Assembly (NCBI RefSeq): GCF_018885265.1
Contig: NZ_CP076538.1
Span: forward strand, 2,888,001 to 2,952,000
Source: Amycolatopsis aidingensis
Lineage (GTDB): Bacteria; Actinomycetota; Actinomycetes; Mycobacteriales; Pseudonocardiaceae
Reading direction: 5' to 3'
DNA: 64,000 nt
Of the stretch, positions 37,784 through 46,405 are shown piece by piece (within the stretch, counting starts at the first letter, position 1; every line of letters begins with the position of its first letter). Below the pieces are notes generated by a model that was not told where the DNA came from, made no database searches, and saw only the letters and a list, made by a program, of their open reading frames with translations. The position numbers were made by a program, and so were the translations under genes.

Positions 37784-38523
37784 CGGCTCCCGCCCGGACA
37801 CGTACCCGCACGCGAACCCGTACGCGCCCCACATCGGCGCAGGCCGCCGTGGCGGAACCGCAGGCGCCGGAAACCCCGGAGGCACCGGAGACGGCGCAGC
37901 CCCGGCGCACCCCGGCACGCGGGCGCAGCTCGGCGGCCGAGCGTGCCTACGCCCGCCGCGCCCAGCGGACCGAGGAGCTGCGTGCCGCCGAGGCCGACAC
38001 CGGCGGTGGTGGCAGGCGGTTCCGGCTGCTCCGGCTGGTCAAGCTGCGCCTGCCGCGGTCACGGGCCTCCTTCGTGCTGGTGATGATGGGGCTGCTCGCC
38101 GCTGGGGTGGCCACCACATTGTGGCTGTCCACCCAGGCCATCGCCGACACCTACCGGCTCAAGGAGCTGCGGCAGACCAACGCCGATCTCAGCGAGCGGG
38201 CCGAGCAGCTGCAACGGGAGGTCACCATGCGGGAGTCCCCGTCCTGGCTGGCCGAGCAGGCAAGGAGGCTCGGCATGGTGCCCGGTGGCGACCCAGCCCG
38301 GCTGGTGGTCGACCGGGAGGGCGGGACCACCCTGGTCGGGGAGCCGGAGAAGGTCACCAAACCGGCCCCGCCACCGCCCCCGGAGCCACCGGCACAGCCG
38401 CCGCCGGACCAGGCGAACCAGGACAACGCGAACCAGGACGACGCGCCGCCGGAGGGTGAGCCGGGCGATGCACAGGGGTCCCAGCAGGCGGAGGAGAACG
38501 CGGCACCAGGGGGAGGAGACTGA
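37780..38523 (+). CDS. FtsL-like septal membrane protein
   Basis: A 247-residue single-pass protein in the FtsL position (Rv2164c equivalent). A long Arg/Pro/Ala-rich cytosolic arm with a striking TRTRTRTR run comes first. One membrane helix follows (about 87-110), then a coiled coil ([23 protein letters not shown]) typical of FtsL, and a conserved [18 protein letters not shown] block. The tail is a low-complexity Pro/Gln/Asn/Asp region. FtsL bridges early and late divisome proteins and regulates FtsWI. Coupled to rsmH by ATGA and 2 nt from pbpB. Confidence 0.85.
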   Translation: MTAPARTRTRTRTRTRPTSAQAAVAEPQAPETPEAPETAQPRRTPARGRSSAAERAYARRAQRTEELRAAEADTGGGGRRFRLLRLVKLRLPRSRASFVLVMMGLLAAGVATTLWLSTQAIADTYRLKELRQTNADLSERAEQLQREVTMRESPSWLAEQARRLGMVPGGDPARLVVDREGGTTLVGEPEKVTKPAPPPPPEPPAQPPPDQANQDNANQDDAPPEGEPGDAQGSQQAEENAAPGGGD

Positions 38524-38525
38524 CG

Positions 38526-40436
38526 ATGCCGGGTGACGCGCGCCGGACCGGCCGACCGCGCAACAGCATCCGCCGCACCTACTCGGCCGGTTCGCGCCGG
38601 ACCAGCGCGGTCCATGACAAGGGCGGTACCAAGAGCCGGTTCAAGCTGGTCCGGATCGTGCTGGTGATGGTGCTCTGCGCGGCCGGGCTGAAGCTGGTGC
38701 ACGTGCAGGCCTTCGAGGCGGAGGCGCTGTCCAAGCGGGCGGAGCGGCAGCGCACCACCACCATCGACCTGCCCGCGCACCGCGGCGCCATCCTGGACCG
38801 CAACGGGGCCAAGCTCGCGTTCAGCGTGGAGACCCGGACCCTGACCGCGAACCTGCGGCTGCTGCGGGAGACCTGGAACGAGGTTGCCCGCAAGCATCCC
38901 GAGCAGGGCCGGAACTACCAGACCAGGGTGGCCGAGATCGCCAGGTACATCGCGGAGCGGGTGCCGGACAAGACCAGCGAGCAGGACCTGTTGCAGCGCT
39001 TCAACAAGCCGAACTCGTTCACCTATCTCGTGGACGGTGTGCTGCCCTCGGTCGCCGAGGAGATCACCGACAAGTACCCCGAAATCGGCATGGAGAAGCG
39101 TGCCCAGCGGGAGTACCCCGGTGGCACGCTGGCGGCCAACGTGATCGGCTTCGCCAACTGGCGGATGGAGAACCCGGACGTCTTCAAGCACAACCTGCAC
39201 GGCCTGGTCGGTCTGGAGCTGGCCAGGGACAAGGCGCTGGCCGGCACGCCAGGACGCAGGCTGGTGGACACCGCGCAGGGCAGCAACAGCGTGATCATGC
39301 CGGGCTCGGAGCGGGAGCTCCAGCCCGCGACGGCCGGCTCCGACCTCGAGCTGACCATCGACTCCGACGTCCAGTACAACCTGCAGCGCGAGCTGGGCGA
39401 GTACGTCGACAAGACACAGGCCAAGGGCGGCAGCGCGGTGGTCATGGACGCGCGGACCGGCGAGGTCTACGCGCTGGCCAACGACGAGACCTTCAACCCC
39501 AACGACGAGGACACGCTCACCGAGGAGCGGCTGAGCAACGAGGCGGTCACCACCCCGTTCGAGCCGGGCTCGGTGAACAAGGTGATCACCGCGGCGGCCG
39601 CCATCGAGTACGGCGTGACCGAACCGAACTCGGTGTACGAGGTGGCCGACCACGTCCGGGTGGCCGACCACACCGTGCACGACGCCTGGTCCCACCCCAC
39701 CCAGCGGTTCACCACCACGGGCATCTTCGCGAAGTCCTCGAACGTGGGCACCCTGCTGCTGGCGGACAAGCTCGGCCCGGAGCGCTACATGGAGATGGTG
39801 CAGCGGTTCGGGCTCGGCCAGCTCACCGGTATCGGGCTGCCGGGGGAGAGCCCTGGCTATGTGCCGCCAAGGGAGGACTGGTCCGGGACCACCTTCGGCA
39901 ACCTGCCGATCGGCCAGGGTTTGTCGGTGACCATTCTGCAGATGACCGCGATGTACCAGGCGATCGCCAACGACGGCCTGCGGGTCGAGCCCCGGCTGGT
40001 GCGGGCCACGGTGAAGCCGGACGGCACCAGGGTGCCGGAACCGCCGCCGGACACCCAGCAGGTGGTCAGCCCGGCCACGGCCGACACGGTCAAGAACATG
40101 CTGCGCGCGGTCACCCAGGACAGCAGCGTCGGCGACCACAACGACAACGGCACCGCCCCGGAGGCGGCGCTGGAGGGGTACCAGATCTCCGGCAAGACCG
40201 GCACCGGTCAGCAGATCGACCCGGAGACCAAGGCCTACAGCTCCACGCTGGAGAACATCACCTTCGCCGGGATCCTGCCCGCGGACAACCCGCGGTTCGT
40301 TGTCGGTGTCCGGCTGGACGCGCCGAAGACCGACAACGCGGGCCCGCTGTTCCACGACGTGGCCTCCTACCTGGCCCAGCGCTACAACCTGCCGCTGTCC
40401 GACCAGCCCGCCCCCGTGATGCCCCTCATCCACTGA
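38526..40436 (+). CDS. pbpB: Septal penicillin-binding protein (class B, FtsI/PBP3)
   Basis: A 636-residue transpeptidase that crosslinks septal peptidoglycan. A short basic N-terminus and one membrane helix (about 38-60) are followed by the PBP dimerisation domain (about 70-270) and the penicillin-binding domain. The active-site motifs are complete: SVNK with Ser349 and Lys352, SSN at 404-406, and KTGT starting at Lys557. No PASTA domains. It should be followed by murE in this cluster, but a repeat and convergent ABC genes come next instead. Confidence 0.94.
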   Translation: MPGDARRTGRPRNSIRRTYSAGSRRTSAVHDKGGTKSRFKLVRIVLVMVLCAAGLKLVHVQAFEAEALSKRAERQRTTTIDLPAHRGAILDRNGAKLAFSVETRTLTANLRLLRETWNEVARKHPEQGRNYQTRVAEIARYIAERVPDKTSEQDLLQRFNKPNSFTYLVDGVLPSVAEEITDKYPEIGMEKRAQREYPGGTLAANVIGFANWRMENPDVFKHNLHGLVGLELARDKALAGTPGRRLVDTAQGSNSVIMPGSERELQPATAGSDLELTIDSDVQYNLQRELGEYVDKTQAKGGSAVVMDARTGEVYALANDETFNPNDEDTLTEERLSNEAVTTPFEPGSVNKVITAAAAIEYGVTEPNSVYEVADHVRVADHTVHDAWSHPTQRFTTTGIFAKSSNVGTLLLADKLGPERYMEMVQRFGLGQLTGIGLPGESPGYVPPREDWSGTTFGNLPIGQGLSVTILQMTAMYQAIANDGLRVEPRLVRATVKPDGTRVPEPPPDTQQVVSPATADTVKNMLRAVTQDSSVGDHNDNGTAPEAALEGYQISGKTGTGQQIDPETKAYSSTLENITFAGILPADNPRFVVGVRLDAPKTDNAGPLFHDVASYLAQRYNLPLSDQPAPVMPLIH

Positions 40437-40438
40437 AA

Positions 40439-40523
40439 TGCCCTGAACGTGGCCTTCGCGACGTCAGACGTCCCAAAAGTGCCGTTCGCGACGTTGAACG
40501 TCCTGATCGCCACGTTCAGGGCA
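40439..40523. repeat. Inverted repeat enclosing two 30-bp tandem units
   Basis: TGCCCTGAACGTGGC (40439-40453) and GCCACGTTCAGGGCA (40509-40523) are perfect 15-bp inverted arms. Inside are two 30-bp units (40449-40478 and 40479-40508; 21 of 30 identical), sharing TTCGCGACGT and ACGTCC. The plus frame reads as a degenerate KVxFATLNV repeat. It lies between convergent genes and could also end transcription from both sides. Confidence 0.65.
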
Positions 40524-40531
40524 CCTGTGGG

Positions 40532-41356
40532 TCAGAGGCCGGCGGTGCGGAACCGGCGGACGGCCAGCGGTACGAAGATCAGCAGCAGCAGGACCGACCA
40601 GCCGACGGTGGCCAGCACCGGGTTGGCCATCGGCCAGGCGGCCTCGCCCGGCGGTAGCGCGGGCATGTTGCCGAACAGTTCCCGGCAGGCCATCGTCGCC
40701 GCGCTCACCGGGTTCCAGTCCGCGATCGTGCGCAGGATCGCCGGCATCCCCTCGGTCGGCACGAAGACGTTGGAGATCATCGTCACCGGCATGACCAGCG
40801 GGGAGATCTTCGCCGCGGTCTCCTCGTCCTTGACGAGGGATCCGAAGTAGACCCCGATCCAGGACACCGCGTACTGCAGCAACAGCAGCAGCCCGAAGGC
40901 GCCGAGGGTGGCGCCCAGCCCGTTGTGCGCCCGCCAGCCGAACAGCAGCCCGCAGCCCGCCATCACCAGCAGGCTGCCCGCGGCGATCAGCAGATCCGCC
41001 GCGGTCTGGCCGAACGGGACGGCGATCCGGGACATCGGCATGGACCGGAACCGGTCCATCACGCCGAGCCCGTTGTCCTTGGCGATCACGGTGAGCGAGC
41101 CGACCAGCCCGAACACGGTACCCATCACGAACAGCCCCGGCATCAGGTACTCGCGGTAGTCCACCCCACCCGAGATCGGGATCGCGCTGCCGAACACGTA
41201 GCCGAACAGGATCACCGAGATCAGCGGGAAGGCGAAGGTGGCCACGATCTGGCCCGGCTGGTGCTTGAACTTGAGCAGGTTGCGCTGCAGGACGGTGAGC
41301 CCGTCGCCCAGCGCGGCCAGCAGGCCCCCGCCCCGCGTGGTGTCGATCGTGGTCAT
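40532..41356 (-). CDS. ABC-2 type transporter permease
   Basis: A 274-residue integral membrane protein with six membrane helices and the ABC-2 signature region near the end (AKISPLVMPVTMISNVFVPTEGMP), followed by the last helix. DrrB-like permeases export drugs, lipids or polyketides with a matching ATPase. The start overlaps the ATPase stop (ATGA), so the pair is one operon. The substrate is unknown. A divergent TetR regulator suggests an inducible efflux function. Confidence 0.88.
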   Translation of the reverse strand: MTTIDTTRGGGLLAALGDGLTVLQRNLLKFKHQPGQIVATFAFPLISVILFGYVFGSAIPISGGVDYREYLMPGLFVMGTVFGLVGSLTVIAKDNGLGVMDRFRSMPMSRIAVPFGQTAADLLIAAGSLLVMAGCGLLFGWRAHNGLGATLGAFGLLLLLQYAVSWIGVYFGSLVKDEETAAKISPLVMPVTMISNVFVPTEGMPAILRTIADWNPVSAATMACRELFGNMPALPPGEAAWPMANPVLATVGWSVLLLLIFVPLAVRRFRTAGL

Positions 41357-42357
41357 CGGGCGACCTCCGCCGGTACCCGCGGTTCCTCTTCGGCCGGCTC
41401 CTGCTGGGCCGGTTTCCCGGTGAGGGTCAGGAACACCTCGTCCAGCGTCGGCTGCCGGATGCCGACGTCCACGGCCTGCACCCCGGCCTCGTCCAGCCCG
41501 CGTACGACATCGGGCAGGGTGAGGGTGACCCCCAGCACCGGCACGCTGAGCAGCCGGTTGTCGGTGTCGATGTCCGGTTCCCCCGAGTCCGCGATGCGGG
41601 CCAGCGCCCTGGCGGCCGATGGCAGGTCGGCACCGGGGCTGAGGGTGACGTCGATCCGGCCGCCGATCCGCGCCTTGAGCTCACCGGGGCTGCCCGCGGC
41701 GATCACCTTGCCGGAGTCGATCACCGCGATGTTCCCGGCGAGCTGGTCGGCCTCGTCCAGGTACTGGGTGGTGAGCAGCACCGTGGTGCCGTCCGAGACG
41801 AGTTCACGCACGGTGTCCCAGATTCCGTTGCGGCTGCGCGGGTCGAGCCCGGTGGTCGGCTCGTCCAGGAACAGTACGGTCGGCGCGACGATCAGGCTCG
41901 AGATGAGGTCGAGCCTGCGCCGCATACCCCCGGAGTAGGTCTTCACCGGCCGGTCCGCGGCGTGTGCCAGGTCGAACCGTTCGAGCAGCTCGTCGGCGCG
42001 CAGCCGGGCGCGCCTGCTGCCGAGCCGGAACAGCTTGCCGAAGATCCGCAGGTTCTCCCTGCCGGTGAGGATCTCGTCCAGCGCAGCGTGCTGCCCGGCA
42101 AGGCCGATCCGGCTGCGTACGGCATGCGACTCGCGCACCACATCGTGCCCCGCGACCGTGGCGGTACCGGAGTCCGGCCTGGTGAGCGTGGCGAAGACCC
42201 GTACGGCGGTGCTCTTGCCCGCGCCGTTCGGCCCGAGCAGCCCGTAGACCGTCCCCCGCGGCACGGACAGGTCCAGCCCGGCTAGCGCATGTGTGCTGCC
42301 GAATCTCTTGTGCAGCCCCTCGGCGACGACGATGGCGTCGCCGTTCGTGGTTCCCAT
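41353..42357 (-). CDS. ABC transporter ATP-binding protein (DrrA type)
   Basis: A 334-residue ATPase with Walker A GPNGAGKST, signature YSGGMRRRLD, Walker B LFLDEPTTGLD, and the H-loop region TTVLLTTQYLDEADQL. The C-terminal DrrA-type domain of about 95 residues is present (LPSAARALARIADSGEPDID...). Partner of the downstream permease in an ABC-2 exporter. SD GGAGGGGTC lies directly before the ATG. Its promoter (TTGCGT-18-TAGCGT) overlaps one of two operator-like repeats, so the TetR gene opposite probably represses it. Confidence 0.9.
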   Translation of the reverse strand: MGTTNGDAIVVAEGLHKRFGSTHALAGLDLSVPRGTVYGLLGPNGAGKSTAVRVFATLTRPDSGTATVAGHDVVRESHAVRSRIGLAGQHAALDEILTGRENLRIFGKLFRLGSRRARLRADELLERFDLAHAADRPVKTYSGGMRRRLDLISSLIVAPTVLFLDEPTTGLDPRSRNGIWDTVRELVSDGTTVLLTTQYLDEADQLAGNIAVIDSGKVIAAGSPGELKARIGGRIDVTLSPGADLPSAARALARIADSGEPDIDTDNRLLSVPVLGVTLTLPDVVRGLDEAGVQAVDVGIRQPTLDEVFLTLTGKPAQQEPAEEEPRVPAEVAR

Positions 42358-42371
42358 GACCCCTCCAGTGA

Positions 42372-42419
42372 GTACGTTGTACGCGGTTCACGCTAGCCAA
42401 CCGGGTACGATGTACGCAA
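42372..42419. promoter_or_regulatory. ABC operon promoter with paired TetR-type operators
   Basis: GTACGTTGTACGC (42372-42384) and GTACGATGTACGC (42405-42417) are near-identical, with starts 33 bp apart (three helical turns). On the minus strand TTGCGT (42419-42414) and TAGCGT (42395-42390), 18-nt spacing, form the promoter between them. Confidence 0.6.
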
Positions 42420-42452
42420 CTAAGTATCTGAGTGTGCTGACGAGGTGACGAG

Positions 42453-43208
42453 GTGGGATCGGAGCGGTCCGGCGGCCCCGTGGAACAGGCCGCCATGGAC
42501 GCGGAACAGCTACCGGCCCAGGTACGGCTGTGGTTGCCTGCCGAGCATGGCTCGCGGGGGCCAGCGCCCGGCTACAGCAGGGACCAGATCGCCGACGCGG
42601 CGATCGCGCTGGCCGACGAGCAGGGGCTGGCCGCGGTGTCCATGCGCAAGGTGGCCGCGCGGCTCGGTACCGGCGCGATGAGCCTGTACCGCTACGTGGA
42701 GAACAAGGAAGCGCTCTACGACCTGATGCTCGACCGGATGATGGGTACGGAGCCCCGCCCGGAACTGACCGGGGACTGGCGGCTGAACCTGCGCGTGCTG
42801 GCGCGCGAGCACCGCCGGATGTACCTCATCCACCCCTGGCTGACCCTGATCGCCGGCGGCAGGCCCGCGATGGGCCCCAACATGCTGCGCGGGCTCGAGT
42901 ACGCCATGGCCGCCGTGGACGGGCTCGGTCTGGGCATCGACGACATGCTGGAGACCTTCGAGTGGCTCAACAGCTGGGTCGCCGGCTTCGCGCAGCGGGA
43001 GATCGCCGAGCGCGAGGCCTGGAAGCACACCGACCCCGAGCAGTGGCAGGAGTGCATGGGCCCGTACGTGCAGAGCCTGATCGACAGCGGGGACTACCCG
43101 TACTTCACCAGGGTGGTGTGCGAGGCCGAGCACCGCGATCCGGACGAACGGTTCGAGCGCGGCATCGACCGGATGATCGCCGGTATCGAGGCGACCCTGC
43201 CACGCTGA
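42453..43208 (+). CDS. TetR/AcrR family repressor
   Basis: A 251-residue regulator. The N-terminal helix-turn-helix (about 47-90) reads QIADAAIALADEQGLAAVSMRKVAARLGTGAMSLYRYVENKEAL, of which MRKVAARLG..SLYRYV is diagnostic. The TetR_C ligand-binding domain (about 105-240) resembles the branch that controls antibiotic and drug exporters. It probably represses the divergent ABC-2 exporter through the paired GTACGWTGTACGC sites. GTG 42453 is one possible start. ATG 42495 would remove 14 residues without touching the DNA-binding domain. Confidence 0.88.
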   Translation: MGSERSGGPVEQAAMDAEQLPAQVRLWLPAEHGSRGPAPGYSRDQIADAAIALADEQGLAAVSMRKVAARLGTGAMSLYRYVENKEALYDLMLDRMMGTEPRPELTGDWRLNLRVLAREHRRMYLIHPWLTLIAGGRPAMGPNMLRGLEYAMAAVDGLGLGIDDMLETFEWLNSWVAGFAQREIAEREAWKHTDPEQWQECMGPYVQSLIDSGDYPYFTRVVCEAEHRDPDERFERGIDRMIAGIEATLPR

Positions 43209-43226
43209 CCGGGCAGGGCCAGCGCA

Positions 43227-45023
43227 CTACTTGGCGTACAGCGCGTCGATATCGCCCGCGTAGTTCTTGCTCACCACATTGCGCTTGAGCTTCAGGCTCG
43301 GGGTGATCTCGCCGCCGGCCTCGGTGAAGTCGTGCGGCAGGATGGTGAACTTCTTGATCGCCTCGGCGTGCGAGACGGCCTTGTTCGCCTCGTCCACCGC
43401 CTGCTGCACGGCCGCCCGCAGATCGGGATCGTCGGCAAGGTCCGCCACCGTCGCGTGTTCCGGCTTGCCGTTCTGCGACTTCCAGGTCGGGAAGAACTCC
43501 TCGTCGATGGTCACCAGCACGCCGATGAACGGGCGCTGGTCACCGACCACCATCGACTGGCTGATCAGCGGGTTCGCCTTCAGCCGGTCCTCGAGGCCGG
43601 AGGGCGCGACGTTCTTGCCGCCCGCGGTGACGATGATCTCCTTCTTCCGCCCGGTGATCCGCAGGAAGCCCTCGTCGTCCAGCTCGCCGAGGTCCCCGGT
43701 GTGGAACCAGCCGTCCTCAAGCGACTCGGCGGTGGCGTCCGGGTTGTTCCAGTAGCCGCCGAAGACCACATCGCCCTTCAGCAGCACCTCGCCGTCCTCG
43801 GCGATCCGGACCGAGGTGCCGGCCACCGGCTTGCCGACCGTGCCGACCTTGAACGAGTCCTCGGTGTTCACGCAGGCGGCAGCGGAGGTTTCGGTGAGCC
43901 CGTAGCCCTCGAACACCGGGACGCCGACACCGCGGAAGAAATGCGCCAGCCGCCCGCCAAGCGGCGCGCCGCCGGAGACCGCGGCCTTGCAGCGCCCGCC
44001 GAGCGCGGCCCGCAACTTGGCGAACACCAGCTTGTCGAACACCGCGTGCTTGAGCCGCAGCCCGAACCCGACGCTGCCCGCGTCCCTGGCCTGGCTGTAG
44101 GCCACCGCGGTCGCCTCGGCCGCGTCGAAGATCTTGCCCTTGCCCTCGGAATGCGCCTTCAGCTTCGCGTTGTTGTAGACCTTCTCGAACACCCGCGGCA
44201 CGGCCACCACGAAGGTGGGGCGGAAGGTGCCGAGGTCGGTGACCAGGTCCTTCACATCGGCGGTGTGCCCGAGGGTGACCCGGGCGGTCAGCGCGGTGAT
44301 CGCGATCGCGCGGGCGAGGATATGCGCGAGCGGCAGGAAGATCAGCAGCGAGTTGCCCTGCTCCATCAGCTGCGGGAACGCGTGGATGTCCGCGCGGACC
44401 TCGGCGAGCAGGTTGTAGTGGGTCAGCTCGACACCCTTGGGCCTGCCGGTGGTGCCGGAGGTGTAGACGATGGTGGCCAGCTCGTTCGCGCCCACCGAGG
44501 TGCGCCGGGCATGCACCTCGTCGTCGGTGAGCCCGGACCCGGCCGCGGTCAGCTCCTCGACCGCGCCGCCGGGACCCTCGATCTGCCAGGCATGCTCGAG
44601 CCGTTCCAGTTTGTCCCTGGTCTCCCCGAGGGTGGCGTGATGTTCGGCGGTCTCCACGAAAACCGCCTTCGCCCCCGAGTCGGCGAGGATCCAGTGCACC
44701 TGCTCGGCCGAAGAGGTGTCGTAGATCGGCACGGTCACCCCGCCCGCCGTCCAGATGGCGAAGTCGATCAGGGTCCATTCGTAACGGGTCTTGGACATCA
44801 GCCCGACCCGGTCGCCCTTGCCGATGCCCGCGCTGATCAGCCCCTTGGCCACCGCGAGTACCTGCGTGGCGAAGTCGCGGGCGGTCACGTCCAGCCAGGA
44901 GCCGTCCACCTGACGCCGGAAACTGACCACATCGCCGAAACGCTCGGCATTCGCCCACACGATGTCGGTCATGTTCTCGTCCTCGTTGACCGCCTGGGTT
45001 GCGGGGGCGCTGTACTCGCGCAC
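43227..45023 (-). CDS. Long-chain fatty-acid-CoA ligase (FadD15-like)
   Basis: A 598-residue AMP-forming acyl-CoA synthetase. IVYTSGTTGRPKGVELTH is the P-loop, GYGLTETSAA the adenylate motif, and GWFHTGDLGELDDEGFLRITGRKKEIIVTAGGKN (motif blocks HTGDLG and GRKKEI) the hinge and catalytic Lys region. It activates long-chain fatty acids for lipid synthesis or beta-oxidation. GGAGGTCC precedes GTG 45023, and downstream ATGs are less likely. Divergent from the SRPBCC-phosphoesterase-ArsA block as fadD15 is from Rv2186c-Rv2183c in M. tuberculosis. Confidence 0.92.
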   Translation of the reverse strand: MREYSAPATQAVNEDENMTDIVWANAERFGDVVSFRRQVDGSWLDVTARDFATQVLAVAKGLISAGIGKGDRVGLMSKTRYEWTLIDFAIWTAGGVTVPIYDTSSAEQVHWILADSGAKAVFVETAEHHATLGETRDKLERLEHAWQIEGPGGAVEELTAAGSGLTDDEVHARRTSVGANELATIVYTSGTTGRPKGVELTHYNLLAEVRADIHAFPQLMEQGNSLLIFLPLAHILARAIAITALTARVTLGHTADVKDLVTDLGTFRPTFVVAVPRVFEKVYNNAKLKAHSEGKGKIFDAAEATAVAYSQARDAGSVGFGLRLKHAVFDKLVFAKLRAALGGRCKAAVSGGAPLGGRLAHFFRGVGVPVFEGYGLTETSAAACVNTEDSFKVGTVGKPVAGTSVRIAEDGEVLLKGDVVFGGYWNNPDATAESLEDGWFHTGDLGELDDEGFLRITGRKKEIIVTAGGKNVAPSGLEDRLKANPLISQSMVVGDQRPFIGVLVTIDEEFFPTWKSQNGKPEHATVADLADDPDLRAAVQQAVDEANKAVSHAEAIKKFTILPHDFTEAGGEITPSLKLKRNVVSKNYAGDIDALYAK

Positions 45024-45125
45024 GTGGACCTCCGGACTCGTCTGACTCGGTGTTACTCGTCGGTTAACCTAGCTTGTTGAATACGGTTTGACTATGGCGC
45101 CCACCGCTAATCCCCGGTGGCGTGA

Positions 45126-45131
45126 CATTCT
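45126..45131 (+). promoter_or_regulatory. -10-like box for SRPBCC gene at 45138
   Basis: CATTCT is 6 nt before the GTG, with no ribosome binding site. A weak match to TAnnnT. Confidence 0.3.
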
Positions 45132-45137
45132 GCATGC

Positions 45138-45659
45138 GTGACCGTTATGGACAACTCGGCCCCGGCGCTGGATATCGTCGACGAAACGTTCCTCGCGGTC
45201 CCGCCCGGCACGGTCGCCGCGGCTTTCGCCGACCGGCGGTCCTGGGCGCGGTACTGGCCGGATCTGGTGCTGGAGGTCTACACCGACCGCGGTGAGCGTG
45301 GCTTGCGCTGGACCGTGCGGGGTGCGCTGGTGGGCACGATGGAGATCTGGCTGGAGCCGGTGCTGGACGGGACGGTGCTGCATTACTTCCTGCGTGCCTC
45401 ACCCGCGGGGCCGCACGGCCGCCCGTCACCGGCCCGGCCCGCCGAGCTGCGCAGGGAGTTCGACCGCAGGGCGCGGGCGGCCAAGGGCATCGCGCTGGAC
45501 CTCAAGGAGATCCTCGAGGACGGCCGCGAGCCGGGCATCCCCCGCGGACTGGGTAAGCTGGATTGGCGTGAGGGTTCATGTCGTCTCCGACGTACACGGC
45601 AACGCCGAGGCCCTCGCCCGCGCGGGGGAGGGGGCCGACGCCCTGATCGTCCTGGGTGA
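45138..45659 (+). CDS. SRPBCC-fold protein with overlapping C-terminal extension
   Basis: A 173-residue protein. Residues about 10-140 fit the START/polyketide-cyclase (SRPBCC) fold: DETFLAVPPGTVAAAFADRRSW, WPDLVLEVYTDRGERGLRWTV, LHYFLRA and an amphipathic last helix. Position matches Rv2186c. The last 28 residues (Arg/Gly-rich, RRTRQRRGPRPRGGGG) are read in another frame over the first 92 bases of the phosphoesterase gene. They do not belong to the fold and are probably tolerated read-on to the next stop. The ligand is unknown. Confidence 0.7.
   Translation: MTVMDNSAPALDIVDETFLAVPPGTVAAAFADRRSWARYWPDLVLEVYTDRGERGLRWTVRGALVGTMEIWLEPVLDGTVLHYFLRASPAGPHGRPSPARPAELRREFDRRARAAKGIALDLKEILEDGREPGIPRGLGKLDWREGSCRLRRTRQRRGPRPRGGGGRRPDRPG
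45554..45559 (+). promoter_or_regulatory. -10 box for phosphoesterase gene
   Basis: TAAGCT 8 nt before GTG 45568, located inside the upstream SRPBCC ORF. Confidence 0.4.
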
Positions 45660-46356
45660 CCTGCTCGATTTCGTGGACTACCGCGAGCACGGCAAGGGGA
45701 TCCTCGGCTCGCTGTTCGGTGCCGAGCAGGTCGCCACGTTCGCCCGGCTGCGCCGGGAGGGCACCCGGGAGGAGACCATCGCCTTCTCCCGCTCGCTGTG
45801 GGCGAGCCTTGCGGACCCGGCGGGCGCGGTCGAGGAGGCGGTGCGGGAGCAGTACGCGACCCTGTTCGCGGCGATGACCGTGCCCACCTACGCCACTCCC
45901 GGGAACGTGGACACCCCCGCCCTGTGGCCGGAGTTCGCCGGGGCGGGGGTGCAGGTGCTGGACGGCGAGGTCGTCGAGATCGGCGGCCTGCGCTTCGGCT
46001 TCGTCGGCGGGGCGCTGCTGCCACCAGGCGTGACCCCGCGCCGCAGCGCGGTATGGCAGCCCTACCTGCGTACCAGGGAGGACTACGACGCCGCGGTCGC
46101 CGCCCTTTCCGGGGTCGACGTGCTGTGCACGCACATTCCGCCCGCGGTGGCCGAGCTGACCTACGATGTGGTCGCCCGGCGCGCCGAGCTCGGCTCGGAC
46201 GCGCTGCTGGAACTGCTGGGCAAGGAGCAGCCGCGGTGGTCACTGTTCGGGCATGTGCACCAGCCGCTGAGCTCGCGGGTGCGGGTCGGCTTCACCGAGT
46301 GCCGCAACGTCGGCCATTTCAAGGAAGCCGAGTCACCCTACGTGCTGCGCTGGTGA
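45568..46356 (+). CDS. Metallophosphoesterase
   Basis: 262 residues with all calcineurin-type metal motifs: DVHGN (8-12), LGDLLDF, TPGNVD, CTHIPP and FGHVHQP. It probably hydrolyses phosphomonoesters or diesters with a di-metal centre. The substrate is unknown. GTG 45568 is set by the N-terminal RVHVVSDVHGN strand, which starts exactly there. The gene therefore overlaps the preceding ORF by 92 bp in a different frame. Adjacent SRPBCC, ArsA-like and PlsC genes suggest an envelope-lipid context, but this is only association. Confidence 0.88.
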   Translation: MRVHVVSDVHGNAEALARAGEGADALIVLGDLLDFVDYREHGKGILGSLFGAEQVATFARLRREGTREETIAFSRSLWASLADPAGAVEEAVREQYATLFAAMTVPTYATPGNVDTPALWPEFAGAGVQVLDGEVVEIGGLRFGFVGGALLPPGVTPRRSAVWQPYLRTREDYDAAVAALSGVDVLCTHIPPAVAELTYDVVARRAELGSDALLELLGKEQPRWSLFGHVHQPLSSRVRVGFTECRNVGHFKEAESPYVLRW

Positions 46357-46392
46357 CGCGTCCCGCCGGACACCGCGGATCAGGCGAGACGG

Positions 46393-46398
46393 TAGCCT
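46393..46398 (+). promoter_or_regulatory. -10 box for leaderless SRPBCC gene
   Basis: TAGCCT, 7 nt before ATG 46406. Confidence 0.5.
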
Positions 46399-46405
46399 CA
46401 TCCGC

